From NCBI GenBank assembly GCA_034432795.1, contig DAOUBF010000002.1:1-64000 (forward strand): a stretch of 64,000 nucleotides of DNA. The letters are read 5' to 3'. Below are positions 8,733-20,067 of this stretch, in pieces. How positions within the stretch are numbered: position 1 is the stretch's first letter; each line of letters opens with the position of its first letter. The notes beneath the pieces were generated by a model. The model was not told where the DNA came from and searched no databases. It saw only the letters and a list, made by a program, of their open reading frames with translations. Source of the DNA: DAOUBF01 sp034432795. Its GTDB lineage: Bacteria > Chloroflexota > Anaerolineae > DSLN01. Made by a program: the position numbers and the translations under genes.

Positions 8733-11700
8733 TTAATATTCCACTTCGCGGCTGACGACGGTGAGGGCCAGTACAGCCGTCTGCCCTAACTTGCGCAGCT
8801 TTTCGGGGTCAATCGTCTCAACGGTGTCGCCAGCGGTGTGCGCCGTGCGGTCGGAGCCATCCCAACTCAGATACAGGCTCAAGGCCGAGCGCCCGCCGAA
8901 GCCCGCCCTGGCCACGGGCAACCCATAGTGCGGGTCGCGTCCCCGCGTGGTCGTGGGGACACCTATCCGCCCTGCCGCCGCCTGAATAAGCTGGATCAGG
9001 CGGAAACTGCTGCCCTCACCGATAGCGACAGCCTCGCCACTCCCCGCACCCACACCGCTCAACTCAAACACGGCCTCCAGCGTCAACGCACTAAAGCCGA
9101 TCTTGGCGTTCATGATGTCAAATGTGCTCAGCCCCTCGCCGCGCTCGCCGCCGCTCCAGGCCACAAAGATCACCGTTTTTTCAGGCGGATAAGGGCCTTC
9201 TTTCAACACACGGGCGATCTCCAGCATGGCCGCCACGCCACTGGCGTTGTCGTTCGCGCCGGGATAGACTGTCCCATCTGGGCCGGTGCCCAGGCCATCG
9301 TAGTAGGCGCTGACCATGATGGCGTGGCTATCCAGCCCCATCCCTGAGCCAGTACCGGGGATGTAGCCAATCACGTTGTAGTATTTTTCATCCAGCCCCT
9401 CAGCCAGCGTTCCGGTGATCGCCACACGCACTTTCGCCCCCTCACCGGTCAGCGCCGTCTCACCTCGCCCCAGGCGGCTGGCCAGGGCGTCAAGCTGCGC
9501 CAGGCTGCTCCCGGCTGTGGCCAGCAAGCGGTCAGCCACCTGCGGCGTGATCCACATCACAGGCGATGCAGTTTCAATCTGATGCGGCCTGAGAGCCGAC
9601 GTCCGGCCAAAGAGATATTTCCGCTGGAGTTTATCAGCATCCGTTGTGACCACCAGCGTAGCCGCTACCGCATCCGCGTTGAGGCGCGAGATATGGTCTT
9701 CGCGGACGATAATGATATGATCGCGCAGACCTAAATCGGCAATACGGTAGGGATCGCGCCCGGAGGTCTCCGGATCAGGGCCAAGCGCCAGGCCAACGAC
9801 TGCCCCTTCACCTTTGCCAAAGGTCGGGGTTGGGCCGATGTATTCCACAAAGTCTTGTCGGTAGCGTAGCGTCTCCACCACCTGGCCCTGATCGTCAAGG
9901 ACCTCCAGGCGAGGCACATCGGTCAGGTGGAAGCGCGGCGAAGGAGCGGTTTGGAAGAAGGTGTTATCCCGGCCCGCCGGAAACAACCCGATGGCCTTCA
10001 TGCGTTCTGCGATGTATTCCGCTGCCGCCTGCGCGCCCGGCGTGCCCGTCTCGCGCCCGGCCAGGCGCGGCGAAGCCAGTGCCTGGATGTCGGCCAGCGC
10101 CCGCCCGGCGTCAAATAGCTCGGCCTGCCGCCGGTACAGGCTGAGCGGCGTCGTGCTCTCAAGCACCCAGCCCAGGCCGAACACGAGCAATGCCAGGCTC
10201 GCCACCGTGTAGCGGTTGAACAGGCGGCTGATATTCACCCGGCTCTCATCCAAAAAGCGGCGCAGCCCCTCCCCCCACAGGTTGAACGCCAGGATCGCCA
10301 GGGAGAAGAACAGCGCCGGATACCACCCCATCCAGGGATACGTACGCCACCAGTTGCGGATATTCGCCAGGAGCGCGCCCCACTCCGGCACATCGGAGAA
10401 GACATACACCACCGGCTGCATGGCGCCGGTCTCACCAATGGTCATGCGAAAGCCGCCGCCCATGAAGATGTTCAGAAAGCCCAGTTCGGCCAGGAGCATC
10501 AGCACGCCGCCTATTTCCAGCACGGCCAGGGCAAGCAGGGAGGGCAACAGGTTGGGCATGACGTACCGTGAGATCAGCCGGTCCACACGCGCGCCTATGG
10601 CCTGAGCGGCTTCCATATACGGCTGCGGCTTGATCGCCATCACCTGCCCCCGCACGAACTGGGCGATCTCTCCCCAGCCGACCAGGCTCAACGCCACGAC
10701 GAACACCCATGCCCCCTGCTGAATGCCTAACGCTAGGATCAGAATCATGGCGAACAGGGTCGCCGGGAAGGCCGCCCAGGTGGCGATGCCGCCGTTGACC
10801 AGCCGGTCAAACCAACTCCCCGGCCACCATCCGGCCAGTACCCCCAGCAACGTGCCAATGGCCATCCTGCCCAACGCGCCGAACAGAGCCAATGTCAGCG
10901 TCAGTTTGGCGCCGGAGAGCACCAGCGCCTGGATATCGCGCCCCACCGGGTCTGTCCCCCAGGGGAAAGTGCTGGAGGGCGGGTAAGGCGGCGCGCCCAG
11001 CTTGCCCTCAATGATCATGACGCCGTGCGTCTCATAGGGGTTAGCCTGGGTCATATATTCACCACGCAAACCTATCACCAGGAAGCCCGCCACCAACAGC
11101 GTCCCCACGATCAGCGCGGGGTTGGTGACCACACTGCGGATGATCCGGCGGCGCGACGAACGCGACGCCAGCGCCGCCCCTTCCACAGCGGCACGATCAT
11201 CCACCGATATAGGCAAGGGTGGCAGCGCGGAGGGCTGGCCGCGCAAACCCACAAAGGGACGGCGCAGGCCAGCCCACCATGCGGCCAGCATCGCCTGCAT
11301 ATCCTTCCAGCGCTCCTGCCATGTGCGTTGCTCGCGCCGCTCAATGGCTTGACCTCCCCAGCGCAGCCTGGGGTCAATTAGCACATAGATCGCTTCCAGC
11401 GTCAGATGGGTGAGCAGGAAAAGCACCCCCAGAGCAGCGATCATATCCGTGACAAGAGAGAACATCCCCAACTCAATAGCCTGCAGGAGCGTTAAACCCA
11501 CGCCCGGCCAGATAAAAAAGAACTCTACCACCGGCAGGCTTGCCAGCGAGAAGCGCAGCGAAGTGCCCAATGTGGTGATGATCGGAATGAGCGTGTTACG
11601 CAGGGCATGGCGCAACAGCACCACGCGCTGGCGCAGGCCCTTGCTCTGCGCCGTGCGGATATAGTCCTGTCCCAGGACAGCGGAGAGCGTAACGTACGTC

Positions 11701-12260
11701 ACCTGGGCGATCTGCGCCAGTGGGCGGGCGGCCAGGACGAGCGCGGGCATGACCATGTGCTCATCCCAGCCGAAGCCTGTCACCGGTAATCTCGGCAGGC
11801 CCAGGCGATACAACTGAATATTCACCACCCAGAAGAGCATCCCCAGCATGAAGCTGGGGATGGACATGCCCAGGGTGGAAAGCACGACGATGAGGATGGC
11901 CCGGCGCCTGCGGCGGGCCAGGGCGGCAGACATACCTAAGGGTACACCGATAATGACGGCAATGCCCAGTGCAGCGATCAGCAGGCCGGCGCTATGGACG
12001 AAGGCCGCGCCGACGACATCGCCGACTGGCATGTCCTGCTTGTGCCAGTAGTAGGTTGTCGGGTGGTTCGTGAGATAGGCGCCGGTGCGCCCCAGCGCCT
12101 CGCCCAATGCATCCAGAGGTTGCGCGGGCAACCGCTCCCGCCCGCGCTCGGCCAGGATCAGGCCGAACAGTGTCAGGTAAATAATGACCAGGAGCGTGGC
12201 CAGGCTGGTGATCAGACGGCGCAGCACGGCCCGAAGGCCAGAGCCAGTCAGGAAGCCCAA
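8733..12260 (-). CDS. Fused DppB-DppC-type ABC permease with M28 peptidase-like domain
   Basis: This 1175-residue protein joins three modules. Residues 1-310 are a DppB-type permease with the coupling loop YIRTAQSKGLRQRVVLLRHA. Residues 375-690 are a DppC-type permease with the loop YMEAAQAIGARVDRLISRYV. After another membrane helix (about 700-720) comes a predicted extracytoplasmic PA-like region and an M28 aminopeptidase fold (about 730-1175). In the M28 part GANDNASG and the final AHTAGD are kept, but the first zinc His is Tyr986 (SAYYDG) and the catalytic Glu is Gly1038 (SGGERG). It is therefore probably a non-catalytic, perhaps substrate-binding, domain. The start codon is TTG; a GTG at codon 12 is possible. 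No ABC ATPase or binding protein lies nearby. Confidence 0.85.
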   Translation of the reverse strand: MGFLTGSGLRAVLRRLITSLATLLVIIYLTLFGLILAERGRERLPAQPLDALGEALGRTGAYLTNHPTTYYWHKQDMPVGDVVGAAFVHSAGLLIAALGIAVIIGVPLGMSAALARRRRRAILIVVLSTLGMSIPSFMLGMLFWVVNIQLYRLGLPRLPVTGFGWDEHMVMPALVLAARPLAQIAQVTYVTLSAVLGQDYIRTAQSKGLRQRVVLLRHALRNTLIPIITTLGTSLRFSLASLPVVEFFFIWPGVGLTLLQAIELGMFSLVTDMIAALGVLFLLTHLTLEAIYVLIDPRLRWGGQAIERREQRTWQERWKDMQAMLAAWWAGLRRPFVGLRGQPSALPPLPISVDDRAAVEGAALASRSSRRRIIRSVVTNPALIVGTLLVAGFLVIGLRGEYMTQANPYETHGVMIIEGKLGAPPYPPSSTFPWGTDPVGRDIQALVLSGAKLTLTLALFGALGRMAIGTLLGVLAGWWPGSWFDRLVNGGIATWAAFPATLFAMILILALGIQQGAWVFVVALSLVGWGEIAQFVRGQVMAIKPQPYMEAAQAIGARVDRLISRYVMPNLLPSLLALAVLEIGGVLMLLAELGFLNIFMGGGFRMTIGETGAMQPVVYVFSDVPEWGALLANIRNWWRTYPWMGWYPALFFSLAILAFNLWGEGLRRFLDESRVNISRLFNRYTVASLALLVFGLGWVLESTTPLSLYRRQAELFDAGRALADIQALASPRLAGRETGTPGAQAAAEYIAERMKAIGLFPAGRDNTFFQTAPSPRFHLTDVPRLEVLDDQGQVVETLRYRQDFVEYIGPTPTFGKGEGAVVGLALGPDPETSGRDPYRIADLGLRDHIIIVREDHISRLNADAVAATLVVTTDADKLQRKYLFGRTSALRPHQIETASPVMWITPQVADRLLATAGSSLAQLDALASRLGRGETALTGEGAKVRVAITGTLAEGLDEKYYNVIGYIPGTGSGMGLDSHAIMVSAYYDGLGTGPDGTVYPGANDNASGVAAMLEIARVLKEGPYPPEKTVIFVAWSGGERGEGLSTFDIMNAKIGFSALTLEAVFELSGVGAGSGEAVAIGEGSSFRLIQLIQAAAGRIGVPTTTRGRDPHYGLPVARAGFGGRSALSLYLSWDGSDRTAHTAGDTVETIDPEKLRKLGQTAVLALTVVSREVEY

Positions 12261-12387
12261 ACGGGAAATAGTCTATTCTCTCCTTAAGCTAATGTCGCAT
12301 AACCTCAGTATGATACCAGCGAGCAGTGAGGTCGGGTTCAACTAAGCGGCAGTAAGCCGGGCACGATACCTTTGCAAGGAAGGACAA

Positions 12388-13320
12388 CTATGCCTCATAT
12401 TTATCCTTCCCTTCTTCATCATCTCTGCCTTCACGGATTCTTCCGGATGGAGTAGGGGGCTTGACGTCCAGTGATGGCCCTTTGGCTAGCCGACCCAAGC
12501 TAAGGGAAAGATGCACATCTTGTGTCATCTTTGTCCTGAGCTTCTGAAGAAACATATCAAGTGGTGGGATATTGGGATTGTTGCGAAATGCACCAAATAG
12601 CTGGTCTATGGATGCCGAGGTCTTACGAGTTGCCACAAGCTCAAACCTGTCCGGCCTTGGAACAAGATCATACAATGCAAATACAGTTGAGTGCTCGTCA
12701 TGGAAGCCGATATCTTGAAGGTGATAACGCTTCTCAAAGTCACGGTATATCGGCTCCTGGACCACCCAATAGATCTTATGGCCCCAACTCTCCATAATCA
12801 CGCCCTTATTGAGCACCTGTGTGAACGTACGCTTCCAGATGTCATAGGTGTTCAGATTGAAGCCATAAGATCTGTAGACGATATTCTGACCTGCCAGGAA
12901 GTCCTTCAGACCTTCCACAAGTTTGCCTGTCCCCGTAGTTTGCCCGGTTTGGAGTTCAATCACGGCAAAATCCTCTATCTCCAGAGACATCGGCTTGTGT
13001 TTTACCATAACGAAATCAAAACTGCCGATGTCTTTCAGTTGCACTTCGGGGAAGATGAGTAGGTCGTTGGTTGTTTGGAAATGGAATTGCGCGATGTCAT
13101 AAAAGATACTATGATGATCCAGGAAACGACGAGGGCAAACGGCAATTTCCTCTCCACGAATATGGAGTGAGCAGATACCGAATGGATAGGGGATAAGCCG
13201 GCTTTGTTTATAGCATCTCTTATCAACGAATGGGCACCAATGTCTTGCCCGATCTGCTACTGCCTTCTCATCAGCGGCGTAATGTGGATGACCGAATATC
13301 TCCGACGGATATTTCGCCAC
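12388..13320 (-). CDS. NotI-like type II restriction endonuclease
   Basis: The 310-residue protein resembles the NotI family, which has an iron-binding Cys4 site and a PD-(D/E)xK-type nuclease centre using Gln instead of Lys. The N-terminus shows WCPFVDKRC, then GICS and AVCPRRFLDH, giving the metal cysteines. The nuclease core appears as DIGSFDFVMV followed by DFAVIELQTGQTTG, i.e. Asp...Glu-x-Gln. It starts with GTG two bases after the stop of the methyltransferase gene, so the two form an operon with modification first. The local base composition is clearly AT-richer than the flanking genes, as expected for an acquired cassette. Recognition sequence unknown. Confidence 0.8.
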   Translation of the reverse strand: MAKYPSEIFGHPHYAADEKAVADRARHWCPFVDKRCYKQSRLIPYPFGICSLHIRGEEIAVCPRRFLDHHSIFYDIAQFHFQTTNDLLIFPEVQLKDIGSFDFVMVKHKPMSLEIEDFAVIELQTGQTTGTGKLVEGLKDFLAGQNIVYRSYGFNLNTYDIWKRTFTQVLNKGVIMESWGHKIYWVVQEPIYRDFEKRYHLQDIGFHDEHSTVFALYDLVPRPDRFELVATRKTSASIDQLFGAFRNNPNIPPLDMFLQKLRTKMTQDVHLSLSLGRLAKGPSLDVKPPTPSGRIREGRDDEEGKDKYEA

Positions 13321-13322
13321 AG

Positions 13323-15362
13323 TCAGGCTCCAAGCGCCCTCTGCCAGAGGTGAATGATCTCCTCCTCGTCAACGTCAGTATTGAGGCAATAGCCCAAGAG
13401 ACCGGCACAACTGGAGCAGAATGTGAAACTATCACTTGTATCTATATGTTCAAGGCGTGGGTACTGCACTGGCTTGCCGTCCGGCCCCTTCGGTCGTAAG
13501 ACCAAGATGGAATCGTGTTTCAGCGCCCTAAGCTGGCGGATATGTACAGAAATCGGGTTTTCCGAATAGATTGTATAATGATTAACCAAATGAAACCCAG
13601 CGCTCTTTAAGGATAACGTCAGATGGATCCATGCTTCCGGCCGCCAATGGTGAAAGGTAAAGACCAGGCGTCCTGATGGCTTCTTTAAAACGCGATGACA
13701 CTCCTTCCAGATAGCAGAGAGAACTTTTTGATACTTCAACCCATCTTGTGATGTCTCGGCGACCGCACTATCTGTGACAGCATACTGCCAGTTCGCCTCT
13801 CCGGGTAACAGCCACCGAAGCCAGGCATGGAAGAAGTGGGCCAAGTCGCTGTACTGAACACTATCGTAGTAGGGTGGATCCGTAACAATATGATCAATTG
13901 AATCGTTGGGCAGTGGGAGGACAGAAGAATCCTGCTGCGCCACGAGAAAGCCTTGTCGGCTGATCTGAAGTTCAGCAAATGACTCGACCGGAGTTCCCCC
14001 ATCTAATTCACCAAGCAAGGTGACCTTTTTCCACTGCCCATTGCTGAGCCTTCGCTCTATCGGCGCTTTCGCCCAAAGTGCTGCGTTACGGATGCGATCC
14101 TGGAACAGAAGCCCAATCGTTCCAGAGGTGTTACCGCTAAACACAGGATTATTCTCAAGGGCAGTGTAGGGAAAAGAATAGGCATGATGCGAAAAGACGT
14201 GACGTATTGCACCTGCTCGCCGTTTGTCTGAGCCTTTGTATCCGCATAGCAGGCAGTTGAATTCCAGTGAGGTGGATATCAACAGTCCAAGCCAAAGACG
14301 ATGGCGCTCATCCACTGTATCGAGCAAATCCTTACATATTCTGATATAGATCTGCTGGCGCGGGGTGAACACATCAGCAAAGTTGACGATCCCCTTATTC
14401 AATAGATCGTCGGATTTCGGCCCACTAGGCACACCTAGGTCTTCAACCGGCAGATGAACGTTTGCGTGGGCGAATTGTCTGGCCTCATCAAGCCTCCGAA
14501 GGTCACGTGCGTCCGGCCGCTTGAAGAACTGCTTATGCGCTCTACAGGAACCAACGACTATAATGGGAACATAGCGATCGGTATAGCGTTCGCTGAGAAG
14601 TTCCTTAAAGGGAGACTCACAACTAGGGCAATACTTAACTGACTTCTCATAGATCAGGCGTCTGCCCCCACTTGGGCGGATCTCTTGCTTTCCACGATGA
14701 GGTATACCCGTGTACGGGTCTAACTCAATCGTGGCGCCATCCATCTCCTCACGTAACAGAAGCGAATCTATAAACAACGCCTCACCGCATTGACACTTCT
14801 TGCGCAACCCATAGAGGACAAACTGCGTCTCACTTTCAGCATTGCATATAGGGCATGATGTGGCAAAGAATGGCCTGAGACGTTCAGCCAACTGCTTATA
14901 GAACTGCTCAAAGATGTCAAGCTTTTCCCACAGGGGTATTTGAGTGAGTGATGCTTTGGCTTGAAGCACAGGAATAGGATCAATATCATAGCCTATGACC
15001 CGCGCCCCCAAACGGATAGCTTCGTGGATGATCGTCCCGCCACCCATCATCGGATCGAGAATGATCTTACCCTCCAGCCCACCTACAGCGTAATAATCAC
15101 GCCTATCCGGATCGTCGCACAACTGCTTCAAGAGGTAACGAAATGTCGTTCCTGAGCGCCGCGCCCACCATTTGTGAAGGTAGGTATTGGGTCTAAAGAG
15201 ATGCTTATTAAACGCCTCCAACCTCGCCAGTAGATCCGCTTCTTCTACCGGAAAATAGCTATCCAGTGCAACGGTTGAAGAAAGCTCAGAGGGGGTCTTT
15301 GGCTCAGGGCTTGTGAACTCAAACTGAAGCTGTCGAAGAGCCAGATCTCCGATATCTGTCAT
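13323..15362 (-). CDS. DNA methyltransferase with zinc-ribbon insert
   Basis: A 679-residue SAM-dependent DNA methyltransferase. The SAM-binding motif DPMMGGGTIIHEAIRLG followed by GYDIDP lies near residue 105, and the catalytic motif TDPPYYDSVQYSDL near residue 500, i.e. FxGxG-like motif first and DPPY far downstream. The roughly 370 residues between them hold cysteine pairs typical of zinc ribbons (CPICNAE, KCQCGE, YCPSCE) plus a helical region. A further CSSC...C occurs at the C-terminus. The DPPY motif implies an amino-methyltransferase (N6-adenine or N4-cytosine). It is co-transcribed with the NotI-like nuclease and is presumably its protective partner. Confidence 0.85.
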   Translation of the reverse strand: MTDIGDLALRQLQFEFTSPEPKTPSELSSTVALDSYFPVEEADLLARLEAFNKHLFRPNTYLHKWWARRSGTTFRYLLKQLCDDPDRRDYYAVGGLEGKIILDPMMGGGTIIHEAIRLGARVIGYDIDPIPVLQAKASLTQIPLWEKLDIFEQFYKQLAERLRPFFATSCPICNAESETQFVLYGLRKKCQCGEALFIDSLLLREEMDGATIELDPYTGIPHRGKQEIRPSGGRRLIYEKSVKYCPSCESPFKELLSERYTDRYVPIIVVGSCRAHKQFFKRPDARDLRRLDEARQFAHANVHLPVEDLGVPSGPKSDDLLNKGIVNFADVFTPRQQIYIRICKDLLDTVDERHRLWLGLLISTSLEFNCLLCGYKGSDKRRAGAIRHVFSHHAYSFPYTALENNPVFSGNTSGTIGLLFQDRIRNAALWAKAPIERRLSNGQWKKVTLLGELDGGTPVESFAELQISRQGFLVAQQDSSVLPLPNDSIDHIVTDPPYYDSVQYSDLAHFFHAWLRWLLPGEANWQYAVTDSAVAETSQDGLKYQKVLSAIWKECHRVLKKPSGRLVFTFHHWRPEAWIHLTLSLKSAGFHLVNHYTIYSENPISVHIRQLRALKHDSILVLRPKGPDGKPVQYPRLEHIDTSDSFTFCSSCAGLLGYCLNTDVDEEEIIHLWQRALGA

Positions 15363-15385
15363 TCTCCACGCCCTTTGACTGATCT

Positions 15386-15414
15386 ATTATAGTGCGTCAG
15401 AGGCCAAATGCCAG
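15386..15414 (-). promoter_or_regulatory. Promoter of the restriction-modification operon
   Basis: On the minus strand a -35 CTGGCA (15414-15409), 17-base spacer and perfect TATAAT (15391-15386) precede the methyltransferase ATG by 23 bases. The distance leaves room for a ribosome site (GTGGAG) in the short leader. Confidence 0.6.
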
Positions 15415-15499
15415 GCTCGCTACAGATAATGGTCCAATCCGGCGCAACCGAACCCCGGTCAAAAACGAGATGAACAAAAGTGATACTCAACGGATTACT

Positions 15500-16591
15500 T
15501 TACAACCCCCGCACGGCCTGCCGCCGGACACCGGATGCCTGTTCGCTGGGCCGCGCCCAGGCGGTCATCTCCAGTGTGACGCGCTCAAACACGCTCTGCG
15601 GCGGCAGATTCCCCTCGCGGTATTCCAGGTCCACCACGCGGGCGTGCAGCGTCAGCGAGGCCGTCTCTAACACTAACGTCTCCCCCACGCGGGCCAGCAC
15701 TGCCTCCCCCTTCGGCGCCAGCTTCGCCCGGAAGGCATCATCATAATAGGCGTGTTCGCTCATCAGCACCTGCGTCACCGTGCGGATGTCGTTCTTATCA
15801 AACAGCCACACCTCCAGCGCCGTCACCTTGCGCGGCTCGCCCACGCCAATCGCCTCGGCAATGCTTACACCATATTCGCCCAGGAACTCCCCGTTCTCGC
15901 TTTCAATCGTGTTAGAGTCGTCGTAGCTATCGTTGCCAAACTCATAGGTCGTGGTGAATTGCCCCACCGGCGCAGCGCTACGGACGACGGGTCCTGAGCC
16001 TGCGAAGGACGGACGACGGGCAACAGATTCCCCCCTGCTCTCATCCCTCTCGCCTTGGAAGCCTGCCACAACGTCAGGCTCGCCGAAGGCCTCATCCTCC
16101 TCCATAAGCGCAGAGTGAGCACGCCCCAGGCGGCCCTGCACCAGCGTCCAAGCGCCGCCAATCAGCGCCACCGCCAGCAGGCCCGCCAGGCAGACCAGGC
16201 CAATGTTCCGCACCGCCCCAAACAGGTCCGCCGAGGCCGGCACCTCGCCCGCACCGCTGGCCAACGCCCGGCTCAATTGGTCAAGCTGACGCCGCTCTTC
16301 TTCTGTCGTCGTCGGCTGCCGTATCAGCGCCTGGATCGCTGCAGCGGCCTCTGGCCAGTCGGCCAGGGCCGCCTGCGCCGCCTGGACATCATTGTCCACC
16401 TGCAGGCGCATGGCCACATTTTTGAGATACTGTTCCTGCAAGTCGGCCCGCAGATGCTGAGGCCCGGCATCCGTCCACTGGACCGGCCAGACCACCCAGC
16501 CGATCAGCAACCCCAGGCCCAACCCCAGGAGCGCCGCGACCGTCAGGGCCAACGTGGGACGACGGCTGACAAAAGTGGACACCTTGTCCAT
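15500..16591 (-). CDS. Two-helix membrane protein of unknown function
   Basis: The 363-residue protein starts at ATG 16591 behind AAGGGAG (the preceding GTG is less likely). A first membrane helix spans residues 12-35 and a second about 125-148, enclosing a helical Gln/Arg-rich extracytoplasmic segment. The C-terminal half is soluble, ending in a beta-rich domain (FTTTYEFGNDSYDDSN to the end) that looks like a compact cytoplasmic domain. I do not recognise the family. The linker around residues 190-205 (RRPSFAGSGPVVRS) is encoded by a short repeat of a type otherwise seen between genes, so this stretch is probably dispensable. Confidence 0.65.
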   Translation of the reverse strand: MDKVSTFVSRRPTLALTVAALLGLGLGLLIGWVVWPVQWTDAGPQHLRADLQEQYLKNVAMRLQVDNDVQAAQAALADWPEAAAAIQALIRQPTTTEEERRQLDQLSRALASGAGEVPASADLFGAVRNIGLVCLAGLLAVALIGGAWTLVQGRLGRAHSALMEEDEAFGEPDVVAGFQGERDESRGESVARRPSFAGSGPVVRSAAPVGQFTTTYEFGNDSYDDSNTIESENGEFLGEYGVSIAEAIGVGEPRKVTALEVWLFDKNDIRTVTQVLMSEHAYYDDAFRAKLAPKGEAVLARVGETLVLETASLTLHARVVDLEYREGNLPPQSVFERVTLEMTAWARPSEQASGVRRQAVRGL

Positions 16592-16614
16592 CACAGACGA
16601 CTCCCTTCACTCAG

Positions 16615-16653
16615 GAGATTGGAGATTAGAAATTAACTCTAATCTCCAATCTC
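16615..16653. repeat. 15-bp perfect inverted repeat downstream of topA
   Basis: Arms GAGATTGGAGATTAG (16615-16629) and its exact complement (16639-16653) enclose a nine-base AT-rich loop. It lies in the 76-base gap between topA and the next gene. No run of T follows on the minus strand, so it is a poor intrinsic terminator; it may instead be a repeat-element remnant or an mRNA 3'-end stabiliser. Confidence 0.7.
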
Positions 16654-16667
16654 AAATTCTCTTTATC

Positions 16668-18929
<2,262 letters not shown>

Positions 18930-18970
18930 CCTTCGTTCTCCGTCCTTCGTCTGTTGTCCTCCATCATCCA

Positions 18971-20065
18971 TCATAGATACCCCTCCCCCAACTCCTGGAG
19001 CTTATCTACAAGCTTCTTCACGTCCTGCGCCCGGTCCACCGGGCAGACCAGGACGGCATCTTCGGTATCCACCACGATCATATGCCGCAGGCCGATGGTC
19101 GCCACCAGCCGGTCCGTGCCGAAGATCAGCGTATCCCGTGTATCAATCCCGATATGCCGCCCCCGGATCACGTTCCCGGCCTCATCCTCCGACAAAATAT
19201 CCAGGAGCGCGGCCCAACTGCCCACATCATTCCAGCCAATGTCCGCCGGGATCACCGCGACGTCCTTCGCTCCCTCCATGATCCCATAGTCAATCGTCTG
19301 GCTGGCGACGCGCGGCCAGACACGGGCCAGGACCTCCTGAGCCTGGGGCTTGTCCAGCGCCGCATTAACCTGCTGAAGCTGCTGGTAAAACTGCGGCATT
19401 TGAATCTCAAACTCCTGCAGGATGCGATCCACGCGCCAGATGAACATGCCGCTGTTCCACGAGGTGCGCCCGCTCTTCAGAAAGCCCTCGGCGGTAGCCT
19501 GGTCCGGCTTCTCCACAAAGCTCTCCACGCGGTACACGCGAAAGCCGCCGTATTCCCCCAGGAATGCCCCTTGCTGGATATAACCGAAGCCAGTGGCGGC
19601 ATACGATGGCGTGATGCCCAGCGTCACCAGATGACCCTCCAGCGCCACCTGATAGGCTGCGGCCAGGATGGCGCGGAAGCGGGCCGTGTCATGAATATAG
19701 TGGTCGGCAGTGAGCACGGCCATGACCGCCTCCGGGTCACGGCGGCTCAGATGGAGCGCGGCCAGCCCCACCGCCGGCGCCGTCCCCCGCCCAACCGGCT
19801 CCAGGATGAAGTTCTCCGGCGGTAACTCCGGCACCTGCTCGCGCAGCACAGGCGCGTGATCCTGAGCCGTCACTACCATGATCCGTTCAGAGGGGAACAG
19901 GGGCTTGAGCCGGTCCACTGCCAACTGGAACATCGTGCGCTCGCTGACGAGCGACAACGCCTGTTTGGGCCGGCGTTGGCGGCTGAGCGGCCACAAGCGC
20001 GAGCCGACCCCACCGGCCATGATCAGGGCATAATAATGGCTGAAGTCCCCCTCCGCCTCCACCAT
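18971..20065 (-). CDS. Mannose-1-phosphate guanylyltransferase
   Basis: This enzyme makes GDP-mannose from mannose-1-phosphate and GTP. The 364-residue protein has the nucleotide-binding signature IMAGGVGSRLWPLSR followed by RPKQAL, and the sugar-phosphate loop ESFVEKPDQATA. It is the short, single-domain (ManC/GMP-type) form without the phosphomannose isomerase domain. It starts two bases after the dprA stop and so belongs to the same leftward transcript as dprA and topA. GDP-mannose would feed glycan or protein mannosylation; no glycosyltransferases are adjacent. Confidence 0.92.
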   Translation of the reverse strand: MVEAEGDFSHYYALIMAGGVGSRLWPLSRQRRPKQALSLVSERTMFQLAVDRLKPLFPSERIMVVTAQDHAPVLREQVPELPPENFILEPVGRGTAPAVGLAALHLSRRDPEAVMAVLTADHYIHDTARFRAILAAAYQVALEGHLVTLGITPSYAATGFGYIQQGAFLGEYGGFRVYRVESFVEKPDQATAEGFLKSGRTSWNSGMFIWRVDRILQEFEIQMPQFYQQLQQVNAALDKPQAQEVLARVWPRVASQTIDYGIMEGAKDVAVIPADIGWNDVGSWAALLDILSEDEAGNVIRGRHIGIDTRDTLIFGTDRLVATIGLRHMIVVDTEDAVLVCPVDRAQDVKKLVDKLQELGEGYL

Positions 20066-20067
20066 AC

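Noticed and set aside
12561..13062. Open frames antisense to the NotI-like gene
   Set aside because: Shadows of the nuclease gene; no ribosome sites.
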